37,078 bases of DNA from Lachnospiraceae bacterium M18-1 (GCA_000403295.2 KE159605.1:1649108-1686185), one strand, 5' to 3'; positions 7,293-16,523 are shown, counted from the first letter of the stretch. Notes: generated from the letters alone by a model not told the origin. Made by a program: numbers and translations.

Positions 7293-8210
7293 CTATCGTT
7301 TTCCTTTTTCATAAGCCACGCCGTCCGCTTTCGGCGCCACCGATTTTCCTACAAACAATATCAGAATCACGATCGTCAGTACATAAGGCAGCATGGCCAG
7401 CAAAGCCGATGGAATTGCGATCGCGCCGCCGCCCAGCACCACCGTCAGCGCCTGTGCCAGCCCGAAGATCAGACATGCACAGTACGTTCCCACAGGCTTC
7501 CATTTTCCGAAGATCACTGCCGCCAGCGCGATAAATCCCTGCCCGGCAACCGCCGTAGGCGTAAACTGCGCCACGATATCCAGTGTGATGGACGCGCCTG
7601 CGATTCCTGCCAGCATTCCGGAAACAATGACACACAGATAGCGCACCCTGTATACATTGATCCCCAGTGTATCCGCAGCGGCCGGCTGTTCGCCCACTGC
7701 GCAGATCCGAAGCCCCCATTTTGTTTTATAGAGCAAAAACCACATACAGAATGTAACAACCAGCGCAATGATGGTCAATACGCTGACATTCAGATTTGCC
7801 AGAATCCCTGACGCGTTATTCCCGAATATCTTCGGAATCTTATTTTCCACCGGCATAGACATGGTCGCGCCGTCAAATGCCAGACGGCAGAAAAACAGCG
7901 CAAGTCCGGGGCCCAAAAGGTTGATCGCACAGCCGGATATGGTCTGGTCAGCCTTGAAAGTGACTGCCGCCATCGCATGGAGCGCCGCCATCAGTCCGCT
8001 GACTGCCGCTGCGCCGATCACACCGATAAAAGGACTGCCTGTGTAGTATCCGATGGTCGCGCCGATGAATGCGCCTACCGTCATCATCCCTTCTATTCCG
8101 ATATTCATGACTCCCGAACGCTCCGAGATGACACCGCCCAGCGCTCCGAATACAAATGGTGTGGAGTACATCAGCGTAATTCCGATCAATAATGTGACTG
8201 TATTAAGCAT
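7293..8210 (-). CDS. nupQ: Nucleoside ABC transporter permease (NupQ/YufQ-like)
   Basis: 305 aa, multi-pass membrane protein (about eight hydrophobic segments) of the BPD-transp-2 family. The SERSGVMNIGIEGMM motif near residue 35 is the permease signature of the BmpA-NupOPQ family. The ATG at 8210 is preferred over the GTG at 8219 because AGAGAGG then sits at normal distance. It overlaps the end of nupP by 8 nt, so translation is coupled. It should pair with NupP to form the channel. Confidence 0.93.
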   Translation of the reverse strand: MLNTVTLLIGITLMYSTPFVFGALGGVISERSGVMNIGIEGMMTVGAFIGATIGYYTGSPFIGVIGAAAVSGLMAALHAMAAVTFKADQTISGCAINLLGPGLALFFCRLAFDGATMSMPVENKIPKIFGNNASGILANLNVSVLTIIALVVTFCMWFLLYKTKWGLRICAVGEQPAAADTLGINVYRVRYLCVIVSGMLAGIAGASITLDIVAQFTPTAVAGQGFIALAAVIFGKWKPVGTYCACLIFGLAQALTVVLGGGAIAIPSALLAMLPYVLTIVILILFVGKSVAPKADGVAYEKGKR

Positions 8211-9327
8211 TGCTTTCACCTCTCTTTACAAAACGCTCCGCCAATGCAGGCAGGATCCTTGTCAGCGCTACAAAGAATACGATTGTTCCGATCATAATAT
8301 TGATGATCTCGGACGGCGCGCCGATCTCATACTGGATCGACTGCCCGCCGTATAACAACCCGCCGAAGAGCAATCCGGAAAAGATACATCCGATGGGAGA
8401 AGCTCCGGCAATGAACGCCACCGCAATTCCGTTCATCCCGTTCTGCTCGAACATGGCCAGATGGGAAATATTGTGAGGATTGATCCCCGTGATGTTGAGC
8501 GCTGCCGCAAGCCCGGACAAAGCCCCTGCGATGAGCATCGTATGAATGATATTTTTCTGCACGGAGATCCCCGCAAATTCTGCCGCGTCCTTGTTAAATC
8601 CCACGGCACGCAGCTCGTATCCTTTCGTGGTTCGGTACAGGAAGAACGAGAGTCCCACCGCCAGAAATACCGCGGCAATGATCCCGATATTCAGGTCTGT
8701 CCGCATCATATCTCCGATCAATGGATGCTTCTTCATAAATTCGGCGGCTGCCTCCGACGTTTTCCACTTCGAGAGAAGGACCGTATATCCTGATTCATGG
8801 ATCGCATAGGTTCCGGTCGTTCCCGGCTTAAAAAACGGCGGAAGCTGTGAAATAAAGTTGCACAGGTACAGCGCGATCCAGTTCAGCATGATCGTGGTAA
8901 TGACCTCATTGATCCCGAACCTGGCTTTCAGATATCCCGCGATCCCGCCGTAAAGTCCGCCTGCCAGCGCGCCCGCCAGGATGACCAGCGGAATCTCCAG
9001 CACTGCCGACAGATCACAGAGAATCCCCACCATCGTTGCCGCGATCGTCCCTACAATGTACTGCCCCTCTGCACCGATGTTGAAAAGTCCCATCTTATAC
9101 GCAAAGGAAATGCTCAGGCCGGTAATGATGATCGGCGTCCCTTTGATCAGTACATTCGCAATATATTTCGGACGTCCCAGGGTTCCCCGGATCAGCGCCC
9201 CGAATGCGGCCAGAGGGTTGTATCCTGCCGCAGACAGGATCACCGAGGCCACGATAAACCCGAAAACGATAGACACGATGGTTGCCGTAATCGGCTTTTT
9301 CAGTATTTTTTCCATTGTTTTATCCAT
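8203..9327 (-). CDS. nupP: Nucleoside ABC transporter permease (NupP/YufP-like)
   Basis: 374 aa, about nine to ten membrane segments. AFGALIRGTLG and SFAYKMGLFNIGAEGQYIVG are hallmark permease motifs of this family. Its start overlaps the nupO stop (AATGGATAA) behind GGGAGG. The partner NupQ follows with an 8-nt overlap. Substrate assignment as nucleosides rests on the neighbours punA and deoB and on family knowledge. Confidence 0.93.
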   Translation of the reverse strand: MDKTMEKILKKPITATIVSIVFGFIVASVILSAAGYNPLAAFGALIRGTLGRPKYIANVLIKGTPIIITGLSISFAYKMGLFNIGAEGQYIVGTIAATMVGILCDLSAVLEIPLVILAGALAGGLYGGIAGYLKARFGINEVITTIMLNWIALYLCNFISQLPPFFKPGTTGTYAIHESGYTVLLSKWKTSEAAAEFMKKHPLIGDMMRTDLNIGIIAAVFLAVGLSFFLYRTTKGYELRAVGFNKDAAEFAGISVQKNIIHTMLIAGALSGLAAALNITGINPHNISHLAMFEQNGMNGIAVAFIAGASPIGCIFSGLLFGGLLYGGQSIQYEIGAPSEIINIMIGTIVFFVALTRILPALAERFVKRGESNA

Positions 9328-10852
9328 TTAACGTACCTCCCGCCATCAATAATCCAATACTCTCTTCATTTGCTTCCTCCCTGGAAAGTATCACATTGAT
9401 CGAGCCGTCGTAGATCACGCCGATCGTATCCGCCACACCCAGGATCTCATCCAGTTCCAGTGAGATCAGAAGAATCGCCTTCCCTTTGTCCCTTTCCCGG
9501 ATCAGAGTTTTATGTACGTATTCGATGGCTCCAACATCCAGGCCGCGGGTAGGCTGTACTGCGATCAAAAGCTCCGGCGCGTTGGCAATCTCCCGTCCGA
9601 TGATCACCTTCTGCTGGTTTCCTCCCGACAGTCCCCGGATCGGCAGGTCCCTGCACCCGTCCGGCCGGACATCATATTCCTGAAGCAGCGCTTCCGCAGT
9701 CTCATTGATAGCCTTTCGATCCAGGATTCCTCTTTTGGAAAAGGATCCGCTCTTAAAATTGTCCAGGACCACATTGTCCGCCACACTGAAGTCCGGAATG
9801 ATCCCCCGCCGCTGGCGGTCCTCATGAATCGTTGAGATCCCGGAATCCATCGTATTTCTTGTGGTTGTATTCTGAATCTCTTTTCCGTGGATCCTGATCG
9901 TACCGCCATCCACCTTCCGCAGATTCGTGATCGCTTCCACCAACTCCTTCTGCCCGTTTCCGTCTACGCCTGCAATACCGAAAATCTCGCCCTTCCGCAC
10001 CTGGAAGGACAGATTGTTCAGAACCTGGACGCCTCTCTCATCCTTTGCGCAGACTCCTGACATTTCAAATACCACATCCCCGAATTTTGCAGGATCCTTT
10101 TCCACCTCCAGGCGGACCTTCCTGCCCACCATCATGGAAGCCAGCTCTTCCTGGCTCACATCATTTACGGCGACCGTATCAATGTATTCCCCTCTGCGGA
10201 TGATCGTGCAATAATCCGAAGATTTCTTAATCTCTTTTAATTTATGTGTGATGATAATGATCGTTTTCCCGTCCTCGATCAGCTTCTTCATGATCCCGAT
10301 CAGCTCATCAATCTCCTGGGGCGTCAGGACTGCCGTAGGCTCGTCCAGGATCAGGATCTCCGCCCCTCTGTACAGTGCCTTCAAAATCTCGACCCTCTGC
10401 TGCATTCCCACAGAAATGTCGGAAATCACGGCATCCGGATCCACCTGCAGGCCATATTTTTCTACAATGTGTTCCACTTCCTTTTTGGCCTGCCCCATGT
10501 CCAGAATCCCCATTCCCTTTACAGTTTCACTTCCCAGAATGATATTCTGTGTCACGGTAAAATTTTCTACCAGCATGAAATGCTGATGTACCATTCCAAT
10601 TCCCCTTGAGATTGCGGCGCTTGGATTTCTGATTTCTTCCTTCTTTCCATATAAATAGATTTCGCCCGCGTTTTTCTGGTACAGACCGTATAAAATGTTC
10701 ATCAGCGTAGTCTTTCCGGCCCCGTTTTCACCCAAAATAGCATGTACCGTACCTTTTTTTACACTCAACTGTACCTTGTTCAGAGCACAGTGAGAGCCGA
10801 AACGGATCGTGATGTCCTGCATCTGTACTGCATACTCTTTACTGAACTCCAT
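9320..10852 (-). CDS. nupO: Nucleoside ABC transporter ATPase (NupO/YufO-like), two ATP-binding domains
   Basis: 510 aa with two fused ABC domains, as in ribose/nucleoside importers. First domain: Walker A GENGAGKTT (about 40), signature ISVGMQQRVE, Walker B LILDEPTAVL. Second domain: degenerate Walker A GVDGNGQKE (about 295), signature LSGGNQQKV, and LLIAVQPTRGLD where the usual acidic DEP is replaced by AVQPTRG. The degenerate second site is normal in this family. It overlaps the bmpA stop by 14 nt and the nupP start by 8 nt. Confidence 0.94.
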   Translation of the reverse strand: MEFSKEYAVQMQDITIRFGSHCALNKVQLSVKKGTVHAILGENGAGKTTLMNILYGLYQKNAGEIYLYGKKEEIRNPSAAISRGIGMVHQHFMLVENFTVTQNIILGSETVKGMGILDMGQAKKEVEHIVEKYGLQVDPDAVISDISVGMQQRVEILKALYRGAEILILDEPTAVLTPQEIDELIGIMKKLIEDGKTIIIITHKLKEIKKSSDYCTIIRRGEYIDTVAVNDVSQEELASMMVGRKVRLEVEKDPAKFGDVVFEMSGVCAKDERGVQVLNNLSFQVRKGEIFGIAGVDGNGQKELVEAITNLRKVDGGTIRIHGKEIQNTTTRNTMDSGISTIHEDRQRRGIIPDFSVADNVVLDNFKSGSFSKRGILDRKAINETAEALLQEYDVRPDGCRDLPIRGLSGGNQQKVIIGREIANAPELLIAVQPTRGLDVGAIEYVHKTLIRERDKGKAILLISLELDEILGVADTIGVIYDGSINVILSREEANEESIGLLMAGGTLNG

Positions 10853-11888
10853 CTTTCATCCCCCCTTCTTTCAAAAATTCCTCATATTCTTCCTCTGTCT
10901 TGGGCGGAACCACTTCCCCGCTCTGTATCTGCTCCATAAGCTCCATGGCATCCTCATAGATTGCGGGATCCATGTTCGGATTCTCCTCGGGAATCCCTAC
11001 ACAGCCCTCCTCCATTCCGTAGCTCAATACCTGTCCTCCGATCTCCTCGCCGTCCATTGCCATCTCAGATACGATTCCGATGGCCACGTTGACATTTTTC
11101 AGTGCCGAAGTCAGTACATTGTCCGGAGCCAGGTAGGACTGATCCTTATCCACCCCGATCACGAACTTATCCCACTCCTTGGCCGCCTCAATCACACCGT
11201 AACCGGCGCCGCCGGCCGCATGGAAAATCACATCGCACCCGGAAGAATACATCTTGCTTGCAACCGCCTTCGCCTTCGCCGCATCCGCATAGCTTTCTGT
11301 CATCTGTACCGAGATCTCAATTTCCTTTCCCAGTTCCTGTGCGGCATATGCCACGCCGCTCACGTATCCATACTCAAATTGGTTGCTTGTTTCTGTTTTC
11401 ACAGCGCCCACATATCCGACTTTGTCCGTCTGAGTCGTCCGCCCCGCAATATAACCCACGACAAAAGAAGGTTCTTCCGCGCGGAATACGACAGACGCAA
11501 CATTAAACGGAGCGTCCGGCACCCTGTTATCGATCAGGGCGAATAAAATATCCGGATTCAGCTTGGCAATGGTTGCGATCGGATCTGCCATGGCAAATCC
11601 TGTTCCCCACACCAGATCATTAAAACCGTCTGTCGCCCGGTCCAGGTTGGTCACATAATCCGAAGCCTGTTTTGATTCAATATAGCTGACCTCCGCCCCT
11701 GATTCCTCGGAGAATTTCTGCAGACCTTCCCACGCAAGCTGGTTAAATGCCTGGTCATTTACACCGCCGGTGTCGGTGATCATGGCAATCTTATACTTTG
11801 TCGTATCCTTCTGCGGAATGCTGCATCCTGCAGACACCATGGATGCAGCAAGAAGTAATGCTGTCAAAAAAATCCTTTTCCTTTTCAT
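10839..11888 (-). CDS. bmpA: BmpA/PnrA-type nucleoside-binding lipoprotein
   Basis: 349 aa. Signal peptide MKRKRIFLTALLLAASMVSAGC with lipobox SAGC (Cys22 lipidated); it delivers nucleosides to NupPQ. Family motifs: KIAMITDTGGVNDQAFNQLAWEGL, then VGYIAGRTTQTDKVGYVGAV, IFHAAGGAGYGVIEAA and IGVDKDQSYLAP. The start at 11888 is chosen over the GTG at 11903 because GGAGG lies 5 nt before it and the signal peptide then has normal length. It starts 20 nt after the Crp/Fnr gene, so it is the second gene of the operon. Confidence 0.94.
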   Translation of the reverse strand: MKRKRIFLTALLLAASMVSAGCSIPQKDTTKYKIAMITDTGGVNDQAFNQLAWEGLQKFSEESGAEVSYIESKQASDYVTNLDRATDGFNDLVWGTGFAMADPIATIAKLNPDILFALIDNRVPDAPFNVASVVFRAEEPSFVVGYIAGRTTQTDKVGYVGAVKTETSNQFEYGYVSGVAYAAQELGKEIEISVQMTESYADAAKAKAVASKMYSSGCDVIFHAAGGAGYGVIEAAKEWDKFVIGVDKDQSYLAPDNVLTSALKNVNVAIGIVSEMAMDGEEIGGQVLSYGMEEGCVGIPEENPNMDPAIYEDAMELMEQIQSGEVVPPKTEEEYEEFLKEGGMKDGVQ

Positions 11889-11908
11889 ACTGACCTCCAT
11901 CACATTTT

Positions 11909-12604
11909 TCAGAAAAGCTTTTCCTGTGTGTAAGCTTTCATTGCATGATACTGTACTTCAGAAATAAAAATCCTGCCGCCCTGCAGCGTAAGTCGGTCCT
12001 GCTCCTGCAATTTCCTGACATTCCGGTTTACCGTTTTTACGCAGGTACCGATGGCGCTGGCGATCTCATCCCTGCTGTCCGCGATCGCCGCCCGTTCTTT
12101 CTCCGCCGTCTTTTCATACCTTTCCATAAAGTATAAGATCAAACGGTCATAGCTGTTGAGGAGCAGATATTTCCGGTCATCCCTTGTCTGGTAGGTCAGT
12201 TCATACAAAAGCTTCTGTGTCCGCAGAAACATTGCGTTTCCATCCCTTCTCATCCACCGCAGATACATGGCCGAAGGGATCACCCAGAAGGTGCAGGGCG
12301 TAACAGCCCGGATCGTGATGCTGTATTCCGGAATCCCTGACAGGCATTCAAACTCTCCCAGGATCCTTCCGGGGCCAAATTCTTTGAAGATATAAATCTT
12401 CTCCTGGACCTGCATATCGATTCCTTTCGCCCGGCCTTTTAAAATGATAAAAATATTTCGGCATTTATCCCCTGCTTTTATAAAATTTTTTCCTTCTTCC
12501 GCTTCCATGACAAACATATGATTCCTGATTTCTTCTGTACAGCCGGCAAAAAGCCTTCTCATATATTCCTGTTCTTTTAGGGGTAATAGTTTTATTTTTT
12601 CCAT
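11909..12604 (-). CDS. Crp/Fnr-family transcriptional regulator
   Basis: 231 aa: N-terminal cyclic-nucleotide-binding-like beta barrel (about 25-125; NIFIILKGRAKGI, GPGRILGEFECLSG), linker helix, and C-terminal winged helix (DSRDEIASAIGTCVKTVNRNVRKLQEQ, about 172-200). No Cys cluster for an Fe-S centre is seen at the N-terminus, so it is not a classical Fnr. The effector is unknown; a nucleoside or derivative is a reasonable guess from its place as first gene of the nucleoside operon. The start at 12604 follows AGAGGTGATG. A palindrome at -41.5 of the promoter suggests it activates its own operon. Confidence 0.88.
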   Translation of the reverse strand: MEKIKLLPLKEQEYMRRLFAGCTEEIRNHMFVMEAEEGKNFIKAGDKCRNIFIILKGRAKGIDMQVQEKIYIFKEFGPGRILGEFECLSGIPEYSITIRAVTPCTFWVIPSAMYLRWMRRDGNAMFLRTQKLLYELTYQTRDDRKYLLLNSYDRLILYFMERYEKTAEKERAAIADSRDEIASAIGTCVKTVNRNVRKLQEQDRLTLQGGRIFISEVQYHAMKAYTQEKLF

Positions 12605-12626
12605 GGAATTCATCACCTCTGTAAAT

Positions 12627-12667
12627 ATTATATCTTTCCCTTTTTTTCCCCGAAAGGACAAATGTCC
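12627..12667 (-). promoter_or_regulatory. Promoter of the nucleoside operon with a class-II activator-type palindrome
   Basis: Minus strand: -10 TATAAT (12627-12632), 17-bp spacer, poor -35 TTTCGG (12650-12655). Directly upstream is GGACA-AA-TGTCC (12656-12667), centred at -41.5 from the expected start (12620). A weak -35 with a palindrome at -41.5 is the standard geometry of CRP/FNR class-II activation. Confidence 0.6.
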
Positions 12668-12914
12668 CCGTCACCCAAATCCGCCGTATTTTGGCATTTT
12701 CAACAAATTTCCCACTTTATCTCTTCCACACAAGAATAAAACCTTTTCGATTCCATATACTTTTCAGGTATGCATAAATTCCACCAAATCGGCAAAACCC
12801 CGTTTTGAACTTACAGGTATTCTCAAAGTCAGAAAGAAGTAACCTGGGATTGTGCAATCTGCCCAAAAACACATCTGAATTTTCTATCAAATCGCGTCCT
12901 TTTTTGAAAAGGAT
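12668..12914. other. Divergent intergenic region between the nucleoside and sialic-acid operons
   Basis: AT-rich DNA without a supported gene. CCTTTT/AAAAGG arms (about 12898-12912) form a further imperfect palindrome just before the nan operator region. Confidence 0.4.
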
Positions 12915-12971
12915 GAAAGAACTTTCAGAACTATATTCGCCTATTGAAAATATTTTCTTCAATGCTATACT
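12915..12971 (+). promoter_or_regulatory. nanE promoter with two GAAA-N4-TTTC palindromes
   Basis: -35 TTGAAA (12944-12949), 16-bp spacer, -10 TATACT (12966-12971). GAAAATATTTTC (12946-12957), a perfect palindrome, overlaps the -35. A second site, GAAAGAACTTTC (12915-12926), lies 31 bp upstream, three helical turns away. RpiR-type regulators often bind GAAA...TTTC sites, and an rpiR gene closes this cluster, so these are the likely operators (inference). Confidence 0.6.
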
Positions 12972-13045
12972 GAATATCAGAAGCGATAAACAAAGCCCGA
13001 AAGGGCGGATTCATCAACATTCTATGAGATGAAAGGAGCAAGTCT

Positions 13046-13735
13046 ATGAGGGAATGTGTGGAACAACTAAAAGGGAAGCTGGTCGTCTCGTGCCAGGCTC
13101 TTCCCCACGAGCCGCTGCATTCTTCCTTTATTATGGGAAGAATGGCGCTGGCCGCAAAAGAAGGGGGCGCAATGGGGATCCGCGCCAACACCCGGGAGGA
13201 TATCCGTGAGATCCAGTCGCAGGTAGACCTTCCGGTCATCGGAATCGTAAAAAGAGACTATGAGGACAGCAGCATTTACATCACTCCGACCATGAAAGAG
13301 GTGGAGGAGCTGATGGAGGTCAAACCGGAGATCATCGCCCTGGATGCGACCGGCGGCCTGCGTCCCGGCAATCTGACGCTGGATGATTTCTTCCACCAGG
13401 TAAAGGAACGCTACCCGGATCAGCTCTGGATGGCGGACTGCTCGACCATTGAGGAAGCTCTCCATGCGGACGAGCTGGGATTCGACTTTATCGGAACCAC
13501 CATGGTAGGCTACACCCCCCAGAGCAAGGGAGACCAGATCGAGGCAGACGATTTCCGGATCATCCGGGAAATCCTCGCCAACGTGAAGCACCGGGTCATC
13601 GCGGAGGGCAACATCAACACACCGGAAAAGGCGCGCCGGGTCATCGATCTTGGAGCCTTCTGCGTTGTCGTAGGCTCTTGCATCACAAGGCCCCAGCTCA
13701 TTACGAAATCATTTGCTGAAGGGTTGGAAGTCTGA
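13046..13735 (+). CDS. nanE: N-acetylmannosamine-6-phosphate 2-epimerase
   Basis: 229 aa TIM barrel. Converts ManNAc-6-phosphate to GlcNAc-6-phosphate, the last nan-specific step of sialic-acid catabolism. Catalytic Lys69 (GIVKRDY) and Glu187 (IAEGNI) are in place, as is the sugar-phosphate end (GAFCVVVGSCITRP). Also visible are VVSCQALPHEPLH and the ALDAT strand. AAAGGAG lies 8 nt before the ATG. First gene of the plus-strand nan cluster. Confidence 0.95.
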   Translation: MRECVEQLKGKLVVSCQALPHEPLHSSFIMGRMALAAKEGGAMGIRANTREDIREIQSQVDLPVIGIVKRDYEDSSIYITPTMKEVEELMEVKPEIIALDATGGLRPGNLTLDDFFHQVKERYPDQLWMADCSTIEEALHADELGFDFIGTTMVGYTPQSKGDQIEADDFRIIREILANVKHRVIAEGNINTPEKARRVIDLGAFCVVVGSCITRPQLITKSFAEGLEV

Positions 13736-13747
13736 GGCAGCGCTGAT

Positions 13748-13784
13748 CCGTCAACAACATTTACCAGGCAAAAAAATGTGACGG
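13748..13784 (+). promoter_or_regulatory. Hairpin downstream of nanE
   Basis: CCGTCA (13748-13753) pairs with TGACGG (13779-13784), with CATTT/AAATG continuing inside. There is no clean T tract. It may attenuate or process the nanE message ahead of nanA. Confidence 0.4.
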
Positions 13785-13932
13785 AACCATGCCAGGCTGA
13801 ATGACAGATTCAATCCGGCAAAACACTGTACCAGATAATTTTTATATATATCGCAATGCAAAACAGCAGAAAAACGTAAACAGAGTTCCAACCCATTGAT
13901 CTGTTCGCAAAATTCTTACAGCCGCACAGTTG

Positions 13933-13944
13933 GAAAACGTTTTC
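13933..13944 (+). promoter_or_regulatory. Palindrome GAAAACGTTTTC upstream of nanA (RpiR operator or cre site)
   Basis: Perfect 12-bp palindrome 30 bp before the nanA ATG. It shares GAAAA-N2-TTTTC with the nanE operator. It also fits the CcpA cre consensus TGNAANCGNWNNCW except for its first base, so catabolite control is an alternative. nanA therefore may have its own promoter in the 238-bp gap. Confidence 0.5.
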
Positions 13945-13973
13945 TGCATCCACATTAAAAAAGGAGAAAAATC

Positions 13974-14894
13974 ATGAGAGATCTTAACAAATACAAAGGA
14001 GTCATCCCAGCATTTTACGCTTGCTACGACGAGAACGGAAATATCAGCCCCGAGGGCGTACAGTCACTGACCAGATATTTTGTAGAAAAAGGCGTGAAGG
14101 GCGTCTATGTCAATGGTTCGTCTGGAGAATGCATTTACCAGAGTGTAGAAGACCGGAAGATCGTTCTGGAAAATGTCATGAAAGCCGCTGACGGCAAACT
14201 CACCGTGATCAACCATGTGGCATGCAACAACACCAAGGACAGCATGGAACTGGCGAAGCATGCGGAGAGCCTGGGCGTAGACGCCATCGCGGCCATCCCC
14301 CCGATCTATTTCCGTCTGCCAGAGCATGCCATTGCAAAATACTGGAATGATATCAGCTCCGCCGCACCGAATACAGACTTTGTGATCTACAACATTCCTC
14401 AGCTTGCAGGCGTAGCCCTGACGATGGGATTGTTTGCCGAAATGCGCAGAAACCCGAACGTCATCGGCGTGAAAAATTCATCCATGCCGGTACAGGATAT
14501 CCAGATGTTCAAGCAGGCCGCAGGTGAGGATTACATCATTTTCAACGGTCCCGACGAGCAGTTCATCAGCGGCCTTGCCATCGGCGCGGAAGGCGGCATC
14601 GGCGGAACCTACGGCGCAATGCCGGAGCTGTTCCTGAAGCTGGAAGCCCTGGTGAAGGCAAATGAGATGGAACAGGCAAGGAAGCTCCAGTATACGATCA
14701 ATGAGATCATCTACAAGCTGTGTTCCGGTCACGGAAATATGTACGGCATCATCAAAGCAGTCTTAAAGCAGAACGAAGGTCTGGAACTGGGCGGGGTAAG
14801 GGCGCCTCTGGCTTCCCTGATCGAGAGCGACGCGGAAGTGGTCAAAGAAGCAGCACAGATGATTCAGAATGCGAAGGCGGAATATGGCTGTTAA
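13974..14894 (+). CDS. nanA: N-acetylneuraminate lyase
   Basis: 306 aa class-I aldolase (DapA/NanA family). Splits N-acetylneuraminate into pyruvate and ManNAc. Schiff-base Lys167 (GVKNSS), catalytic Tyr139 (VIYNIP) and the carboxylate-binding GSSGE loop (49-52) are present; E. coli NanA has Tyr137 and Lys165. AAAGGAG precedes the ATG. The neighbours nanE, nanK and an SSS symporter fix the substrate as sialic acid rather than dihydrodipicolinate. Confidence 0.94.
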   Translation: MRDLNKYKGVIPAFYACYDENGNISPEGVQSLTRYFVEKGVKGVYVNGSSGECIYQSVEDRKIVLENVMKAADGKLTVINHVACNNTKDSMELAKHAESLGVDAIAAIPPIYFRLPEHAIAKYWNDISSAAPNTDFVIYNIPQLAGVALTMGLFAEMRRNPNVIGVKNSSMPVQDIQMFKQAAGEDYIIFNGPDEQFISGLAIGAEGGIGGTYGAMPELFLKLEALVKANEMEQARKLQYTINEIIYKLCSGHGNMYGIIKAVLKQNEGLELGGVRAPLASLIESDAEVVKEAAQMIQNAKAEYGC

Positions 14895-14960
14895 GCCGGC
14901 ACTACAGAGAAAATGCAGGAAGCCTGCTCCGGCAGCCTTTCTGCAGAGGATAATATCTAT

Positions 14961-14994
14961 AGCCGGCACGGTAATCCATACCCTTGTGCCGGCT
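14961..14994 (+). promoter_or_regulatory. Hairpin in the nanA-symporter gap
   Basis: AGCCGGCAC (14961-14969) and GTGCCGGCT (14986-14994) pair perfectly around a 16-nt loop. A further AGCCGGCAC copy directly follows the nanA stop region (about 14893), giving an alternative pairing. No T tract follows. Confidence 0.45.
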
Positions 14995-15020
14995 GCGAAT
15001 GAGAAAAAGGAGGAGAATTT

Positions 15021-16523
15021 ATGCAAGGCTTTACAATGATAGATCTGGTTATTTTAGTTGTGTATCTGGCTGCAGTCCTGTTCGCAGGCCTTCACTTCGC
15101 AAAGAGAGAAATGAAGGGAAAAGAATATTTCAAGGGTGACGGCACCGTGCCCTGGTGGGTGACTTCCGTATCCATCTTCGCAACCCTGTTAAGCCCCATA
15201 TCTTTCCTGTCGCTTGCAGGAAATTCCTATGCGGGAACCTGGATCATGTGGTTCGCGCAGCTCGGTATGCTGCTTGCCATCCCGCTGACCATCAAGTTTT
15301 TCCTGCCGATCTACAGCAAGCTGGATATTGATACGGCCTATCATTATCTGGAGCTGCGGTTCGGAAGCAAGGGACTCCGCGTATTGGGCGCGGTCATGTT
15401 TATCATTTACCAGGTAGGGCGTATGTCCATCATCATGTACCTGCCCTGTATGGTACTGGGAAGCCTGACCGGAATCAGCGTCAACCTGCTGATCATCATC
15501 ATGGGTGTGATCGCGATCATCTATTCCTACACCGGCGGCTTAAAATCCGTACTCTGGACCGACTTTATCCAGGGCTCCGTACTGCTCATCGGCGTCACCT
15601 TTGCTCTGGTATTCCTTCTGGCACACATTGACGGAGGAATCGGAGCGATCTTCGGTGCATTTGCCGCAGACCACAAATTCCTGGCAGTAGACCAGCCCAT
15701 ATTTGACATCAATATCTTAAAAGACAGCGTATTCATCATGATCGTAGGCGCGGGCTTCAACACCATGGGCTCCTATGTATCCAGCCAGGATATCGTACAG
15801 CGTTTCACGACCACGACAGATACGAAGAAGTTAAACAAAATGATGCTGACCAACGGAGCTCTTTCCATCTTTATCGCCACCGTATTCTACCTGATCGGAA
15901 CCGGACTCTATGTGTTCTATCAGCAGAATACCCTTCCGCCGGCAGCGGCGCAGGATCAGATTTTCGCGTCCTACATCGCGTTTGAGCTTCCGGTCGGAAT
16001 CACCGGCCTGCTCCTTGCAGCGATCTACGCGGCATCCCAGTCCACCCTGTCAACCGGGCTGAACTCCGTAGCCGCAAGCTGGACCCTGGACATCCAGGCA
16101 AGGCTTACCAAGAAAGAATTAAGCTTTGAGACACAGACCAAGATCGGCCAGTACGTATCCCTGATCGTAGGTATTTTCTCCATCATCGTCTCCATGGTAC
16201 TGGCAAACGGCGGCGTGAAGTCCGCATACGAATGGTTCAACGGATTCATGGGACTGGTACTCGGAATCCTCATCGGAACCTTCATCCTGGGTGCATTTAC
16301 CAAGGTGGCAAATACCTTCGGCGCAACACTGGCATTTATCGCGGCATCCGCTGTGATGGTAGGGATCAAGTATTTTGCTCCGGCAGGCTCGGTATCCATC
16401 TGGTCCTACTCCCTGATATCCATCGCGGTATCTCTGGCAGTGGGGATCCCGGCAAGTATCATTTCCCGGAAGATGACAGGCGATACCTCCGTACCGGCGC
16501 CCAACACAACGGTCTTCAAATAG
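15021..16523 (+). CDS. Sodium:solute symporter (SSS), likely sialic acid uptake
   Basis: 500 aa, about 13 transmembrane segments, SSS family. MIDLVILVVYLAAVLFAGLHFAKREM starts the first helix. FKGDGTVPWWVTSVSIFATLLSPISFLSLAG holds the conserved sodium/substrate region. GLLLAAIYAASQSTLSTGLNSVAASWTLDI is the hallmark helix-8/9 segment with the Na2 Ser/Thr residues. Placement between nanA and yhcH supports Neu5Ac transport, as in SiaT-type SSS proteins; this is inference, and a related sugar acid is possible. AAGGAGGAG precedes the ATG. Confidence 0.88.
   Translation: MQGFTMIDLVILVVYLAAVLFAGLHFAKREMKGKEYFKGDGTVPWWVTSVSIFATLLSPISFLSLAGNSYAGTWIMWFAQLGMLLAIPLTIKFFLPIYSKLDIDTAYHYLELRFGSKGLRVLGAVMFIIYQVGRMSIIMYLPCMVLGSLTGISVNLLIIIMGVIAIIYSYTGGLKSVLWTDFIQGSVLLIGVTFALVFLLAHIDGGIGAIFGAFAADHKFLAVDQPIFDINILKDSVFIMIVGAGFNTMGSYVSSQDIVQRFTTTTDTKKLNKMMLTNGALSIFIATVFYLIGTGLYVFYQQNTLPPAAAQDQIFASYIAFELPVGITGLLLAAIYAASQSTLSTGLNSVAASWTLDIQARLTKKELSFETQTKIGQYVSLIVGIFSIIVSMVLANGGVKSAYEWFNGFMGLVLGILIGTFILGAFTKVANTFGATLAFIAASAVMVGIKYFAPAGSVSIWSYSLISIAVSLAVGIPASIISRKMTGDTSVPAPNTTVFK

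Noticed and set aside
13861..13884. Second cre box between nanE and nanA (AAAAACGTAAACA)
   Set aside because: Two mismatches in the conserved left half; too weak to report.
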